NCBI GenBank assembly: GCA_030386875.1
Contig: CM059575.1
Span: 15,152,293-15,216,292 of the forward strand
Direction: 5' to 3'
From: Morinoia aosen
Lineage: Eukaryota > Arthropoda > Malacostraca > Amphipoda > Talitridae
DNA: 64,000 nucleotides
The translations under genes and the position numbers were made by a program. Within the stretch, counting starts at the first letter, position 1; each line of letters starts with the position of its first letter. The notes under the pieces are model-generated. The model searched no databases and was not told where the DNA came from. It saw only the letters and a program-made list of their open reading frames with translations. Shown piece by piece: positions 43,150-54,130 of the stretch.

Positions 43150-45034
43150 GTTATGTTAAGGTTGGTGGGTAACTGGTTCAACTTAGATAGTTATTAACAT
43201 CCAATCTTAAACGTTTTCTCGATAGTGTTTTTCGAAGTGGCAAGAGAGGGATAATAAGACACTTTATGGGAAAACTCAGCTTAGATATTTTTATTGAAGG
43301 AAGCCGTGATGACGATGGCGTGCTTGACTTCGGACGATCTTCTCTTAGATGGGAAACTCCGTGCAGGCGAGGTCCGGCGAGCGATGACGTTGGCCAGGTG
43401 TAAGTGAGTGTGTTTGTGGAGGTTCACAGTCTGTTTAATTTTAGCGACTGACAGAATATCAATTCCACCCGTGACGTGTGGATGAGTCACTATTTATGGG
43501 TTCAGACTTTAGAATAATTCCACCATGTGAAAAGCAAGTTGTCGTGGTTGAGCGGGTAGATTAATTAGCCATAGGTTGTAATATACTAGGCTCTACTAGC
43601 TCCGAACCAAGTGGTTGCAATGTGATATATGACCAAAGGTCAGACCGTCTCACGTCACAGAGAGGCAATTTACGTGGTGTAGCTCGATGGCTTAGTGAGA
43701 GAGAATATGCCACGTGAATTTAACTTGTAAAGCTCAGGCCCAGGGAATGTGTGTTGTGGCGTTTGGTGCCGTCGAGGATCTGCAATAATCGAAGACGCTG
43801 AATGAAAAGGTTCCCGATGAGGCATCAGGGAAAAAATTCCACAACTGACAATCCCTACACTGCAATGATAAATTTCCCATCACGGAGAAAACCCTGAACT
43901 TCTTCCATAGATTTAACTCAAAGCTATTAATTTCTTTACAGGCTCAGGAAGAAAATAGAAAGGTTACCAGCTGGCAATGGCTGTTCCTTTATGCTTGAAT
44001 TACAGTATAAGCATGACAGTACAAGACTTGTGATTTTTAGAGCAGTAATAATCTGTTATTCAATTTTGTGGAATTATGGAAAATACATGTGATTTAAGCA
44101 CCATGATACGTGGAATATACATAAAATACGAAACAGCTAAAAAATGAAAGAAACTGAATGAATAAATTTCGTACTCTATAACATATCTATATCCGTACTA
44201 GAAATAAAAAGGGCAGTCCTAAATTCATCCATATGTCAATCATACTGAAAAACACTGCAAGTATATCTTGTAGTAAAAAAAGAATAATATCTACCCCTAA
44301 ATAAAGTGCAAATCTTGAGCATAAAAATGACATGACCAGCAGTTTCAGCTCCGCCATCTTTCCACAAAAACGCTGGCAAATCTGCCGTGCGCTCTCACGA
44401 AGTAATCCAATGAGCGAATTGCAATAACATAATGACAGCTGCAAGTATATAATTTTTGTAGTAAGGAAGGACGTAGTTGAATATCTAATATAAAATCTTG
44501 ACACAAGAAATGAACATGATACGAAAAATTCACGCTATGTCATGTTGAGATAGCACTCGGAATGAGCCAGGCTATTTTACGACTTCTACGACTATTTACA
44601 TGTTTATATAGCACGACACTGTCCAGATCCTTATACTTAAACACAATGCACACTAAGGAATGAACACGATACCTTTTAAACCAGATTTGCTCTATTTGAA
44701 CACTTGATTTTTCACTTACAAGAACGCTGTAACGCACAAGCTAAAGACGCACGAGAGAGTGACGCTAAAAACCAGGCGTCCCGCGCGGTGTTGCCACTTA
44801 CAGAGGCTTCAAACTCGAAAATGTCGACCGTTATTTCATATCTCATGCATTTACACAAAAACTTCAAGGATTACTAATTTTAAGTAGAAAATTATCTATA
44901 TATTAATACGCTAACCTGTGCGTCACGCTCTTCAACATCATTGCGGTATCTATGATACGGGTTGGCTCGCGTCGGGTAGCATTTCATTAGACGGAGAGAG
45001 AGAGAGAGAGAGACTGGGAGAGAGGGAGAATGAT

Positions 45035-45540
45035 TTTTTTAAAATTCATTTAATTTTTTTATTTTGTTACTCATTTATTCTTTTTAAGTTTTTATTTTCT
45101 ATTTTATTATTTTTCATTTATTCAAACTTTGTATTATTTTATTTTTATAATCTTTTGTTTAGTTTTTATATTTTTTATTTTTTTGAATTTATGAATTTTT
45201 TTATAATTTTTGGTTTATTTTTTTATTTATTTTCATATTTTGATAAATGTTTTTTTTTGTAATTTTAGGAGTTGCTGCAATTTTTTGGATATTTTTTATT
45301 TATTCAATTTTATATTTTTTTATAAGTTTTGGTTTATTTTTATTTATTCATTTTTTTATCATATGAATTTTTTGAAATTTTTTTATACATCTCGGTTTTT
45401 TTATTCTTCATTTTTTCCGTTTTTTGAAATTTTTTGAAAAATATTTTTTATTATTTTACGAGCTGCTGCAGTTTTTTGAATGTTTTGAATTTATATCAAT
45501 TTTTAATTTTTTTGAAATTTTAAGTGTTGCATGCGTATCA
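45035..45540. repeat. T-rich low-complexity tract in the Helitron
   Basis: Almost only T with scattered A and G. Frames at 44918-45437 encode F/I/Y/L runs and are not genes. Confidence 0.9.
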
Positions 45541-45649
45541 GTGCTTCTGACAATATCTTACTTATGTTCAAACCTGTACTATGCGCCCCTATGAAATTAC
45601 GAATTTTTGAACATGGCCCTTGCACCGAAAAGTTTGTCCACCCCTGATC

Positions 45650-46690
45650 TAAAACAACGGAGCAGAGAATAAGAGAACAAAAAGAACTAGCTAGAGAGCG
45701 ACAGCGAAGGAGACGACAGCGCTTGCGAGAAGACGAAAGGCAAGCAATTCGTGATGGAAACAGACTACGAATGTATCAGTGAAGGATAAATATGAGTCAG
45801 GAGGAGCGAGAATTGCATCTTCAAATCATGAGAAACAGAGACCATGAAAGAAGAGACCATTGTTGTCATAATGGAAAAGTTTCACTCCCTCCCTTAGAGG
45901 AGTACCCCGAAAATTTGAGATAACTCTTTGATGCCGACGATGTAGAGGGTTCTAATTTTAGACAGAATATAAGACACTATAATTCTGCATTTGCTTTTGC
46001 ATCTTTTGGTGCGAATATTAGACCTCCTGGTGGACCGTATTGTTTCCGTTTACAAGGTCAAACTTACCACTACGCAAGCCACCTCTATGCAGATGGCTCT
46101 GAAGAGAGAAGATACGGCCAGCTCTACATCTTAGAAACTAATTAAGCAATACAAATTAGAGCAAATGCTCACGAAAATGCTAACTGCTTAATCTCTGTTT
46201 TTTAAAAGATAAATGAGGCGATGAACAATAATCTTTATGCTGCAGCATACCACAATATAAGCTATTGAACAACATGAACAAGAGAGAGCTGTAATTGAGA
46301 ACATGCCACCAAGATATGTAACCTTGCAGTTCATCCCTTGCCCTGACAGACGAAGATACAACAACCCAACAGGCAATGAGGGTAGCAGCCATATTCGTTG
46401 GTGATGATGGCGCGCTTCCAATGTACCGTGATATTGTTGTTAATCCTATAGGGTCTACAGAGGCAGAGGATTTCTTACATATCTTGCCATCTCGATACCA
46501 TGCTTTATCCTCTTTTCTTTCCGAAAGGAGAACCTGGATGGCATATAGATATGCCTCATGTGGAACATCGCCAAACGCGTGTTCGCAACAAAGTCACCAT
46601 GTAACAGTTTTACTCATACCGTCTGGCAATCAGAGATGACTTTCGTGCTTTACATCGATCTGGAAAACTACTGCAACAATACATTGTTGA
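45650..46690 (+). pseudogene. Helitron protein, N-terminal region
   Basis: Basic stretch (RRRQRLREDERQAIRDGNRL) followed by HYNSAFAFASFGANIRPPGG near 45980 and PYCFRLQGQTYHYASHLYAD near 46037, both typical of the region before the Rep domain in animal Helitrons, then YGQLYILET near 46113. Continues as ALPMYRDIVVNPIGSTEAED near 46405. Interrupted by several stops and shifts. Confidence 0.75.
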
Positions 46691-46697
46691 CGCCTAT

Positions 46698-47316
46698 GTG
46701 AAAGTGGAGGGATGCCGTTTGAACTTCATTAAAAATAGTCAAGCACAATTAAGAGTGACACTGTATTCGGGTCTCATGGATCACCTAGATAGGCAGAATG
46801 ATCATCAAGAGCCAGGTGTTCCAGTCATTTTGTCCTCCACATTTACAGGAAGTCCAAGGAACATACAACAAGCATATCAAGATGTCATGGCGATCGTCTG
46901 CAAATTTGGAAAACCAGATATTTTCTTGACATATACTTGTAACCCAAAGTGTCGAGAAATCACAGAGAACCTTGGATCATTGCCATCTTTTGATTATTTT
47001 GCGAGAAGATGACATACTAAGAACAAGAGAGCAAATTGATGATATAGTTTGCGCTGAAATACCTTCATCAGACCACCCAGAGTTGAGAGATTGCGTGAGA
47101 ACATTGATGATCCATAGTCCATGTGGGACATCAAATCCTAATTCTGTGTGCATGGTTGAAGGACAGTGCGAGAAAAAATATCTCAAAGATTTCCAAGAAG
47201 AAACCATGATGAATGTATATGGATACCCAGTGGACAGACGGAGAAACAAGACAGAAAATGAACAATTGGGCACTCGTGAGGTTGACAACAGATTTGATAC
47301 AATAAGTATCAACTGA
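46698..47316 (+). pseudogene. Helitron Rep (HUH nuclease) region
   Basis: 46698-47012 encodes VILSSTFTGSPRNIQQAYQD and KPDIFLTYTCNPKCREI, the Helitron Rep signature. The HUH motif itself appears as H-C-H (DHCHLLIILRED, near 46973) in another frame, directly after ITENL. The usual 60-100 residues between these blocks are missing, so an internal deletion has removed part of the Rep core. The next part has DCVRTLMIHSPCGTSNPNSV and CEKKYLKDFQEETMMNVYGY, the Rep C-terminus. Rep would nick DNA at the ends during rolling-circle transposition. Confidence 0.8.
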
Positions 47317-47345
47317 GAAAATACCGCGCCCATAAAATTGTTGAA

Positions 47346-48005
47346 GTGTGTTCCTCGGTGAAAAGCGTAAAATACCTGTTCAAATATGTATATAAAGGCC
47401 ACGACTGTGTTAACATGGAAATCAGGAATAATGTTTTTAATAATAATGAACCAAATGAAGTACAAGAACACAATGAAGTACATGAACATAATGAAGTTAA
47501 ACAGTATTTGTCATGCAGGTATGTGTCTCCGCTAGAAGCATTTTGGAGTTTGTCAGAGTTCAAAATGCATGATCAATCTCACACTGTTTATCGTTTGGCT
47601 GTACATCTACCTGATGAGCAGCAAGTGTTCTATAGAGAAGGAAATCAAAGGAAGGCGGCAGCAAGAGCAGAAGAACGCGACACACAATTGACAGCTTGGT
47701 TTAAACTCAATCAAACAGATGAGAATGCTCGAAATTTTCTGTACTGTTCTATACCTGAGCATTATGTTTTCATCAAACAAACAACAAGGTGGACGCGCCG
47801 TATTACATTCAGCAACATTGTAACCAGAATGTACTCTGCAAGTCCTCGAAATACTGAAAAATTTTATTTTAGGATGCTGCTCCTCCATGTCCTTGGAGCG
47901 ACTTCATTCAGGGATTTGAAGACAATCGGGGGTCAAGAAATGGACACCTTCAAACAGTCATTCGTCAGACTGCGCCTGGTTGAGAATGAAGATGCATTGC
48001 AGTAA
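47346..48005 (+). pseudogene. Helitron region between Rep and helicase
   Basis: Open for 219 codons: KYLFKYVYKGHDCVNMEIRN, QYLSCRYVSPLEAFWSLSEF and VYRLAVHLPDEQQVFYREGN are blocks typical of the Rep-helicase linker in Helitrons. A repeated element-specific insert (EVQEHNEVHEHNEV, 47456-47500) comes from a short tandem duplication. Ends with an in-frame stop before the helicase. Confidence 0.8.
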
Positions 48006-48125
48006 GCTTTGACAGAAGCAGCAGCTCATCAAATGCCACGGCAACTACTTACTATGTTTGCAATGATATGCGTCTTCAACCAGCCCGTGAATGCCCTACA
48101 GTTGTAGAATGAGAATAAGCATTAC

Positions 48126-49708
48126 ACGATTGAAGATCTGCTGCTGAGAAATGATAACATAACTGCTGAAAATGTTGCTCTCCACTTGCTGAATGCCTTC
48201 TTCATTGAAAACGACATAACCTGCAACATGTTCGACCTACCTGAACCAGTTGGAGATAATCCTGCAAATGAAGGAGATGCTGGAAACAATAACATAGATG
48301 TTAATTCTCTGGATATTGAACAGAAGCAGATATTCAATGTTGTGGTTGCAAGTGCATTCTCTGTTGAGTGAGGCGAGCAGATTGAAAATAGATTGTTTTA
48401 TGTGGATGCACCCGGCGGCTCAGGAAAACCTACATATTCAACAAAGTAAACGACTATCTTAATGCGAACAACATTAAGACAAGCACTTCTGCCTGGACCG
48501 GTATTGCTGCAACACTGTTGAGATGCGGCAAAACGCTGCACAACATATTCAAGCTTCCAGCTTCCCTAAGCGAAATAAGTGTCTGCAATGCGCCACCAAG
48601 CTCTGTGCAAGGACAATTTCTGCGGCAAGTTAAAGTGTTAATTATTGATGAAGCCTCTATGATTCCATGCTATGCTATGAAAGCCATCGATAAATGCTTG
48701 AGAGATATAATGAACACCCACACTGCATTTGGTGGTAAAGTAATCGTACTCGGAGGTGACTTCAGACAAGTACTTCCAATTGTTCCCAGAGCTCCTCCTG
48801 CTGCAGTGCATGACGTGTGCCTCAAATGCTCAGACTTATGGCACAGCTTGCATCACATGAGCCTCACACAGAACATGAGAGCAAATGCAAATGAACATGA
48901 GTTTTCAAGGTGGCTTCTACAAATGGGCAATGGATCAATCCAGAGTACTCTTGATTAAATGGCTCCAGATGTTATAGACATTCCTGAAACATGCACATGT
49001 CATGGCTCTTTGATATCAAAGGTGTTTGACAACTGTACGGCTGAAGAGATGAAAGCGAGAGTAATCTTATCACCAAAAAATTCTGAATGCTTAGCAGTCA
49101 ATGAAGAAGCTTTGAGAATGCAACCAACAGAAAATACAACTTACTTGAGCACCGATTCCGTATCTTGCGCTAATGATGAAGAAACGCAAAATTATCCAAT
49201 GGAGTTCATTAATTCACTCATTCCGCCTGGCATGCCTCCTCATAGACTGAATTTGAATGTTGGCGCAACAATCATGCTACTGAGAAACCTATCCATAACT
49301 CAGGGACTGCGTTACGGCACTCGACTGGAGGTCATTCAGCTTCATGAGCACAGCATCGAGGCATCAAGAACCAGTGGCTCTCACGCTCATAACAAAGTAC
49401 CTACCCCAAGGATAAAACTGAACCCTAGCGATGCCAATATTCCCTTTGTTCTGCATCCCACCTAATTTCCAGTTCGCCTCTCCTACTTAATGACAATAAA
49501 TAAAGCTCAAGGTCAAACATTTGATAGAGTTGGCATATATTTACCAAAGCCATGCTTCACTCACGGCCAGCTCTATGTAGCATTTTCAAGAGCAAAAGCA
49601 ATGAACAATGTGAGAGTTGAAGTCCTACATCTTAATGATTCCACGCATGGCCACAAAGGAGGAATCACATTTACAAGAAATATCGTATACAGAGAAGTAA
49701 TTTCTTAA
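48126..49708 (+). pseudogene. Helitron PIF1-like helicase
   Basis: LDIEQKQIFNVVV near 48310 begins the helicase. Walker A is near 48412 as PGGSGKP instead of PGGSGKT, followed by a shift in frame. Then LIIDEASMIPCYAM (Walker B, near 48645), VIVLGGDFRQVLPIV (motif III, near 48742), and MTINKAQGQTFDRVGIYLPK with YVAFSRAK (motifs V-VI, near 49490-49600) at the C-terminus. This helicase would unwind the transposing strand. At least three stops or shifts separate the blocks, and the Thr of Walker A is changed, so it is not functional. Confidence 0.88.
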
Positions 49709-50131
49709 TGTGTACGAGTTTGGGTGCCCTGAAGCCATATCTGTTTGCTTTTGTTGGTCGGCAGAACTCTTCTCCTTTGCATTCTACAGCAGATATTTAA
49801 TTCTCATGTACAATAAATTGACTATAAGTATGCTACAATGAATGATTGACTATAAGTATGCTGCAATGAATGACAAATTAAGTTCGCTATTTTATTTCCA
49901 CTCTCTAGAAATGTTGCCCTAAGTTAAATGGGCCTTTAATTATATATAGAATATATGCATACATTTCGGTGCTCTGTTACGTAATAGTGGTTTCATTTAA
50001 TTTTCTAGGATGGCATCGGAGGTAAGGTTAGATTATTTGGAAATTTGTTAAGTAATGTTGACCGAATTTTCACACGGGTCCACCTAGCTCATTGATGACA
50101 TTGTCCGTGGAATTTCCACGGGCCCTGCTAG
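49709..50131 (+). other. Helitron 3' end region
   Basis: Contains a tandem duplication of GACTATAAGTATGCTACAAT (near 49829 and 49847) and the terminal hairpin and CTAG end. No gene. Confidence 0.7.
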
Positions 50132-50229
50132 TTAATAATAATTTAGAGTAAGATTTTTAATGCCAATAATTATGCTATTTAAGTGCTAATGAGAATTTTA
50201 GAATTTTACACTTTGTAGCAAATGCTACA

Positions 50230-50345
50230 GTTAACACGCGCTGGTGACCCTCGATAATTGATGTTCATCAAGCTTTAAAAATTCAAGAAATTAAATTAAG
50301 TTCCCCACTTTGGGAGAACTTCAGATTCTTGTGTGTGTGTGTGTG
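50230..50345 (+). mobile_element. Family-3 LTR end, primer site and leader
   Basis: Continuation of 42540-43149. TGGTGACCC at 50242-50250 is a tRNA-Trp-type primer site; the leader box CCCACTTTGGGAGAACTTC is near 50304. Confidence 0.65.
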
Positions 50346-50358
50346 CGTGTGTGTGTGC
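50331..50358. repeat. (GT)n microsatellite
   Basis: About 14 GT units with one GC interruption. Confidence 0.9.
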
Positions 50359-50536
50359 AGTTCTGTTACTTTGTGTAGATGTTATTGTATGTTGGTTTGA
50401 TTGCTAGAATTTAGATGTATGTGTACGTATGGCTTCGAATGTTTAAGAGAAATTGTGTTTTTATTTTCAATGGATAGGCGAAGCTATTTTTCGATGTAGG
50501 TATAGTGATATTAACTTCTTATAGCTTTTTCGCAAT
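50359..50536. other. Spacer, nothing recognised
   Basis: AT-rich, no motif. Confidence 0.4.
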
Positions 50537-50706
50537 TTGTTCATTATCGTATTTTATTCCTTGCTTTTTTATGGCGGAATCAGAGATTCCGAAACGTTTG
50601 TCATTGAAAGAATGTTCCTTTTTATATTGGTTCTTCTTTTCATTTTACATATTAGATTTCCCAAAAATCGCACTTTTAACTCTATTAAATTATTCGAAAA
50701 GGAAAC
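50537..50706 (-). repeat. Right inverted repeat, inner part
   Basis: Inverse complement of 40973-41077: GGTTCTTCTTTTCAT near 50626, GGAATCAGAGATTCCGAAAC near 50577. The outer part is at 58341-58446, because BEL-2 inserted at 50706 with duplication of AAAC. Confidence 0.7.
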
Positions 50707-51249
50707 TGTCGCAACTCCAGCCTTGCTTCCCTTTTTAAGTCCCTTGCAAGCTAATTAATATCGTGCATAATCGGGGACTAGGTCGTTATTTAACATCAAA
50801 CCGGCCGAAAATATAAAAACGATAATTATATATGACAAGCGGGCAATGGTTGGAGTGCTTCACCTTCCTGGCGACATAAAATAATGTTGAACAAACATAA
50901 AGTGTTCGTTTATTTGTTACGAGCGAATCCGAAGCCTCTGCTGCGGATGCGAATCGTCCTTGAAGAGGCAGCCCTTGCGGGTTGCAGCTTCAGTGAGAGA
51001 CCTATCTTGTGGTCGGACGCACGTGTGCCTTGCGTGTGTCGACCTCTACCGGCCCTGCTTCCGGGGTGCCTAATCCTGGACAGCCGGCTTCTAGTGAAGA
51101 TTGTTCCCTGAACAAATTCTTCGAAGTTTCAGGTGAGCACTCTTTAATTATTGTTTGTCTTGTCTAGCTTAGTTGCAGCGTTTCAGAAAAGACTATGTTT
51201 TGTGCCAGTTAAATCTGGAAGTTGTCGCTTTTTGCCGGTAAGCGAGACA
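50707..51249 (+). repeat. BEL-2 5' LTR
   Basis: TGTC...GACA termini. The frame at 50884-51111 recurs at 57975-58202 in the 3' LTR and is not a gene. Confidence 0.95.
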
Positions 51250-52050
51250 TAGTATTTTTATTCGAAGAATTTATTCCATTATCTTCAAATTCTTTTAGAC
51301 GAAGAATTTCTTCGTTCAAATTCTTTCATTCATTTGAAGATTCTATTTATCTTTTTTTATATAAAAAAAATTGTTCTTATTTTTAAAAGCTGCGATAAGC
51401 AGTTCTGGCTAACAAGGCTAGTTCGCCGGCTGCTTAGCTAAAGCTTGGCTGGAGAGCGTCAGGGAAAATCTTGGTGGCTATATATTTTTTTTCTTCTCAA
51501 ATTTATTTCCTTTCCTATTTCAAACAACTGTTCTTCATTATAAAACTAAAACAAAATAATAAAAAAAAGGTTTTAATAATTTTCCGTAATTTGGAAAGTT
51601 ACGCTGCTGCCGTGCTGTCCGGGCACCAGCGCCGGTACGTCTCTCATCTCACTAGCTTAAGGTGTATTTTTATGTAAGGTACATTTTCGTGTTGCTAGCT
51701 CCTTGTGTTTTAGGTGCTAGTATTTAGTTTACCTTACATAAACCCTCGTTTTCTCTTTGAATAAAAAAAAATTTTGTGCTAGTATGTAAGTGTAATAATA
51801 AATAATATTGAAGCAAAAATTTGTGAAACTTTAATCGTGTAACGTTCTAAATGTGAAAAAAAATTAAATTGATGGGGGAAGTAAAATTTTCTGTATTTTT
51901 TTGTGTATCATTAGTATTTTTCCATGTTTAATAGGAGGATGTAACCTGTCCACTTGTTAAGTGTAGACCTCTATGATTAGTTGAAAATAATTCTAATAAG
52001 CCTATCGACTAAGGTTAACATCATACTACTCATTACCTTTTTTTACCATT
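51250..52050 (+). other. BEL-2 leader
   Basis: Eight hundred bases of AT-rich untranslated sequence between the LTR and gag. I could not identify a primer site directly after the LTR. The frame at 51471-51677 is incidental. Confidence 0.6.
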
Positions 52051-53330
52051 ATGATCGAAAAATATAATGCCTCAGCCCTTAGCTTGAAAATGCGGGGAGT
52101 AAAGTGTAGTGTAACCGCGTTGCGCAAGAAAGTTCTCTCTCCCGGCTGTGAGCCTTCCATCCTGAAGGAGGCTATTCATCAGTTGAGTGGCCTTTTGAAG
52201 GATTTTCGACTTCTGTCCTCTATTCTACCTTCAGATGTTGAAGAGGTATCGGACGAGGAACTATTTAGACGCGCGGAATACGAGATACAAATTGTTGAAT
52301 TAATAGCTGTATTAAAAAATTCTGTTTCTTCGGCACCGGTGTCAAACTCAAATGATACCGAGCCTCCTTCTGAGGCTAGTAAGGTTTCTGCTTCGGATGT
52401 GCCGTTGAATATTTTTAGAGCTCCTCAGCTAAGTTTGAGAAAGTTTAGCGATAATGAAAACTGTCCTTTTTCTTTTCTTCATTTTCAGGAATCCTTCCTT
52501 AATGCTCTTCCAGCTTATCCTAATATGAGCGATGGGCAGAAATTTATATTCTTAAAAAATCAATTGCAGGGAAGAGCTCTTAGTCTTGTTGAGGGCCTTC
52601 CTAATGAGGAGACTAGTTTCCGAGCTGCTTGGGCTTTGCTCAAACAAGATTTCCTGAACGCTGACAAACTAATTTCTCTCGCTCTTGACGAGTTAATTAA
52701 CTGTCCCAGTGTCCTAAGCTTAGCCGAGATAGGGGCTTTTCTTTCTAAAGTTAAGTTTCGTCTTCTTGAGCTCTCTAAGCTAGGTGTAGATTTCTGTAGC
52801 GAGAAATCGGGCAACCTTTTGTTTTCTGCTATAATTAAAACCAAACTTCCTGACTTCTTTTTATTGGAACTTCTTCGCTAATGCAAAGCAAGTTTCTTCT
52901 CACTAGAGATGTTTGAAAACGCACATCATGTGCTGTCTCTTTTAGAAACCAAATCTAAACCTAAGAAATCTCTCTCCCTTCGAAATGACAGGGTGGGGGA
53001 AATAACCCGAGCTGAAATTAAAACTAAACCCTCTCCTGAGCCCTCTAAACTTCCCAGTGTTAAAGTGTGCCGGTTTTGCAATCAGACTGGTCACACGTCC
53101 TTTTTTGCCGTAAATTTGATACTTACGCAAAACGCGTGAAACAAGTAGGCGAGTTACAATTATGCTCAGTGTGTCTTAGTCAAAACCACTTAGCTAAGGC
53201 TTGCCCTGCAAAAGTCAGAGGCTTACCTTTTAGTTGTTCTTTGTGCAAAGCTAATACTCATGTTAGTCCGTTATGTCCAAAATTTGTAAGTTTTTCCTCC
53301 TTTGCTGCCGCCTCTTCCTGACGGTCAAAG
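52051..53330 (+). pseudogene. gag: BEL-2 gag with zinc knuckles
   Basis: Starts MIEKYNASALSLKMRGVKCS. The N-terminal part is helical, the centre has the Pao gag block (LRKFSDNENCPFSFLHFQES, then SDGQKFIFLKNQLQGRAL), and three cysteine knuckles follow near 53067-53300 (CRFCNQTGH, CSVCLSQNHLAKAC, CSLCKANTHVSPLC). Such proteins form the particle shell and bind RNA. Treated as a fossil. Confidence 0.85.
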
Positions 53331-53339
53331 GCACGTTTT

Positions 53340-54130
53340 CGAATGTGCCCTGTTGTAGCTCTTTCCACTAAGTTTAATAATCAATCTAAACGTGTAAATT
53401 TTGTTATAGACACCGGGAGTCAACAGACGTTGATTGACCTGGCTACGGTTAGTCCTAACTTTTCTACCGCTGATTTGCAGGAACTTACCGTAAATACGGT
53501 AGGTGCCTCTGTCCCGTTAAGGGGCAAGCAAATTAACGTCGAGCTCGTGCTTCCTGACAGTGAGAAGCATGAGCTTGATGTCTTCGCCATGCAGAATTTG
53601 AACCTGCAGATGGGGATGAAGGGTTTGCAATCTAAACTCGAGCTTTTTTAAAACTAAGCTACCTATTTCTACTTCTTTTCCTGAAGTTGTTGATGATAAT
53701 ATTCAAATCAACGGCATTTTAGGTGTCGATGCTCTTCAAGCTTTTCGTGTGCTTGAGTTGCAATACGTTGCAGACTATAAGGTTATGCGCGTAGCTAACG
53801 GTTTCTTACCCTTTGGGGAATTAAAATGTTACAAGTCTTCTTTGTTTACCGTCGTGGCTTCTGCCGCTAATAAGCGAGACAGTGGCTCGACTTCTTCTGT
53901 TGTTCCGAGTGAAATTTCTTCCTCTTCTGCTGTTCCGCCTAAAATTTTTTCCTCTATTGCTGTTGCAAGTAAACGTAAAAAGAAAACCAAAAGAAGTAAA
54001 TTCAAAGCAAATCGTTACCGTGGTGTGTTGGAGGCCTTTTTTGAACCTCCCAAGGTATGTTCTTCAGCGTTAGATGGGGCTGAGTGTGATGTGCAAGCTG
54101 GTCTAGATAGGCTGTTAGACTTGGAATAAA
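53340..54130 (+). pseudogene. pol: BEL-2 protease region
   Basis: FVIDTGSQQTLIDLATV near 53400 is the aspartic protease active site. Further on come VNTVGASVPLRGKQINVELV and, later, a Ser-rich and Lys-rich linker (KRKKKTKRSKFKANRYRG near 53970) before RT. Confidence 0.8.

Larger units (their letters stand above)
44895..50131 (+). mobile_element. Helitron, nearly full length but decayed
   Basis: Begins TCTATATATTAATACGC and ends CCTGCTAG, with the stem CCGTGGAAATTCCACGG-like hairpin (CCGTGG...CCACGG, 50105-50120) eleven bases before the CTAG end. It sits precisely between A and T of the host LTR with no duplication, as expected for Helitrons; uninterrupted copies of the LTR show the empty site. 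It encodes remains of the Rep/helicase protein on the plus strand (45650-49708), broken by several stops and frameshifts. A (GA)n run at 44994-45016 and a 0.5 kb T-rich tract (45035-45540) precede the gene. Confidence 0.92.
43154..50229 (-). mobile_element. Gypsy family-1 solo LTR (copy C), split by a Helitron
   Basis: 43154-44894 and 50132-50229 make up a family-1 LTR of about 1.84 kb. Plus-strand ends are TGTTAAGG and GCTACA, and the 4-bp direct repeat GTTA flanks it (43150-43153 and 50230-50233), so it inserted into the family-3 LTR. No internal Gypsy sequence is present. The Helitron lies inside, between A 44894 and T 50132. Confidence 0.85.

Noticed and set aside
44918-45437. Two membrane-protein-like frames rich in Phe and Ile
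   Set aside because: They are translations of a T-rich low-complexity tract.
50884-51111. A 75-codon frame (MLNKHKVFVYLLRANPK...) repeated at 57975-58202
   Set aside because: Both copies lie in the two LTRs of BEL-2; the duplication is that of the LTR and there is no known LTR-encoded protein in BEL/Pao elements.
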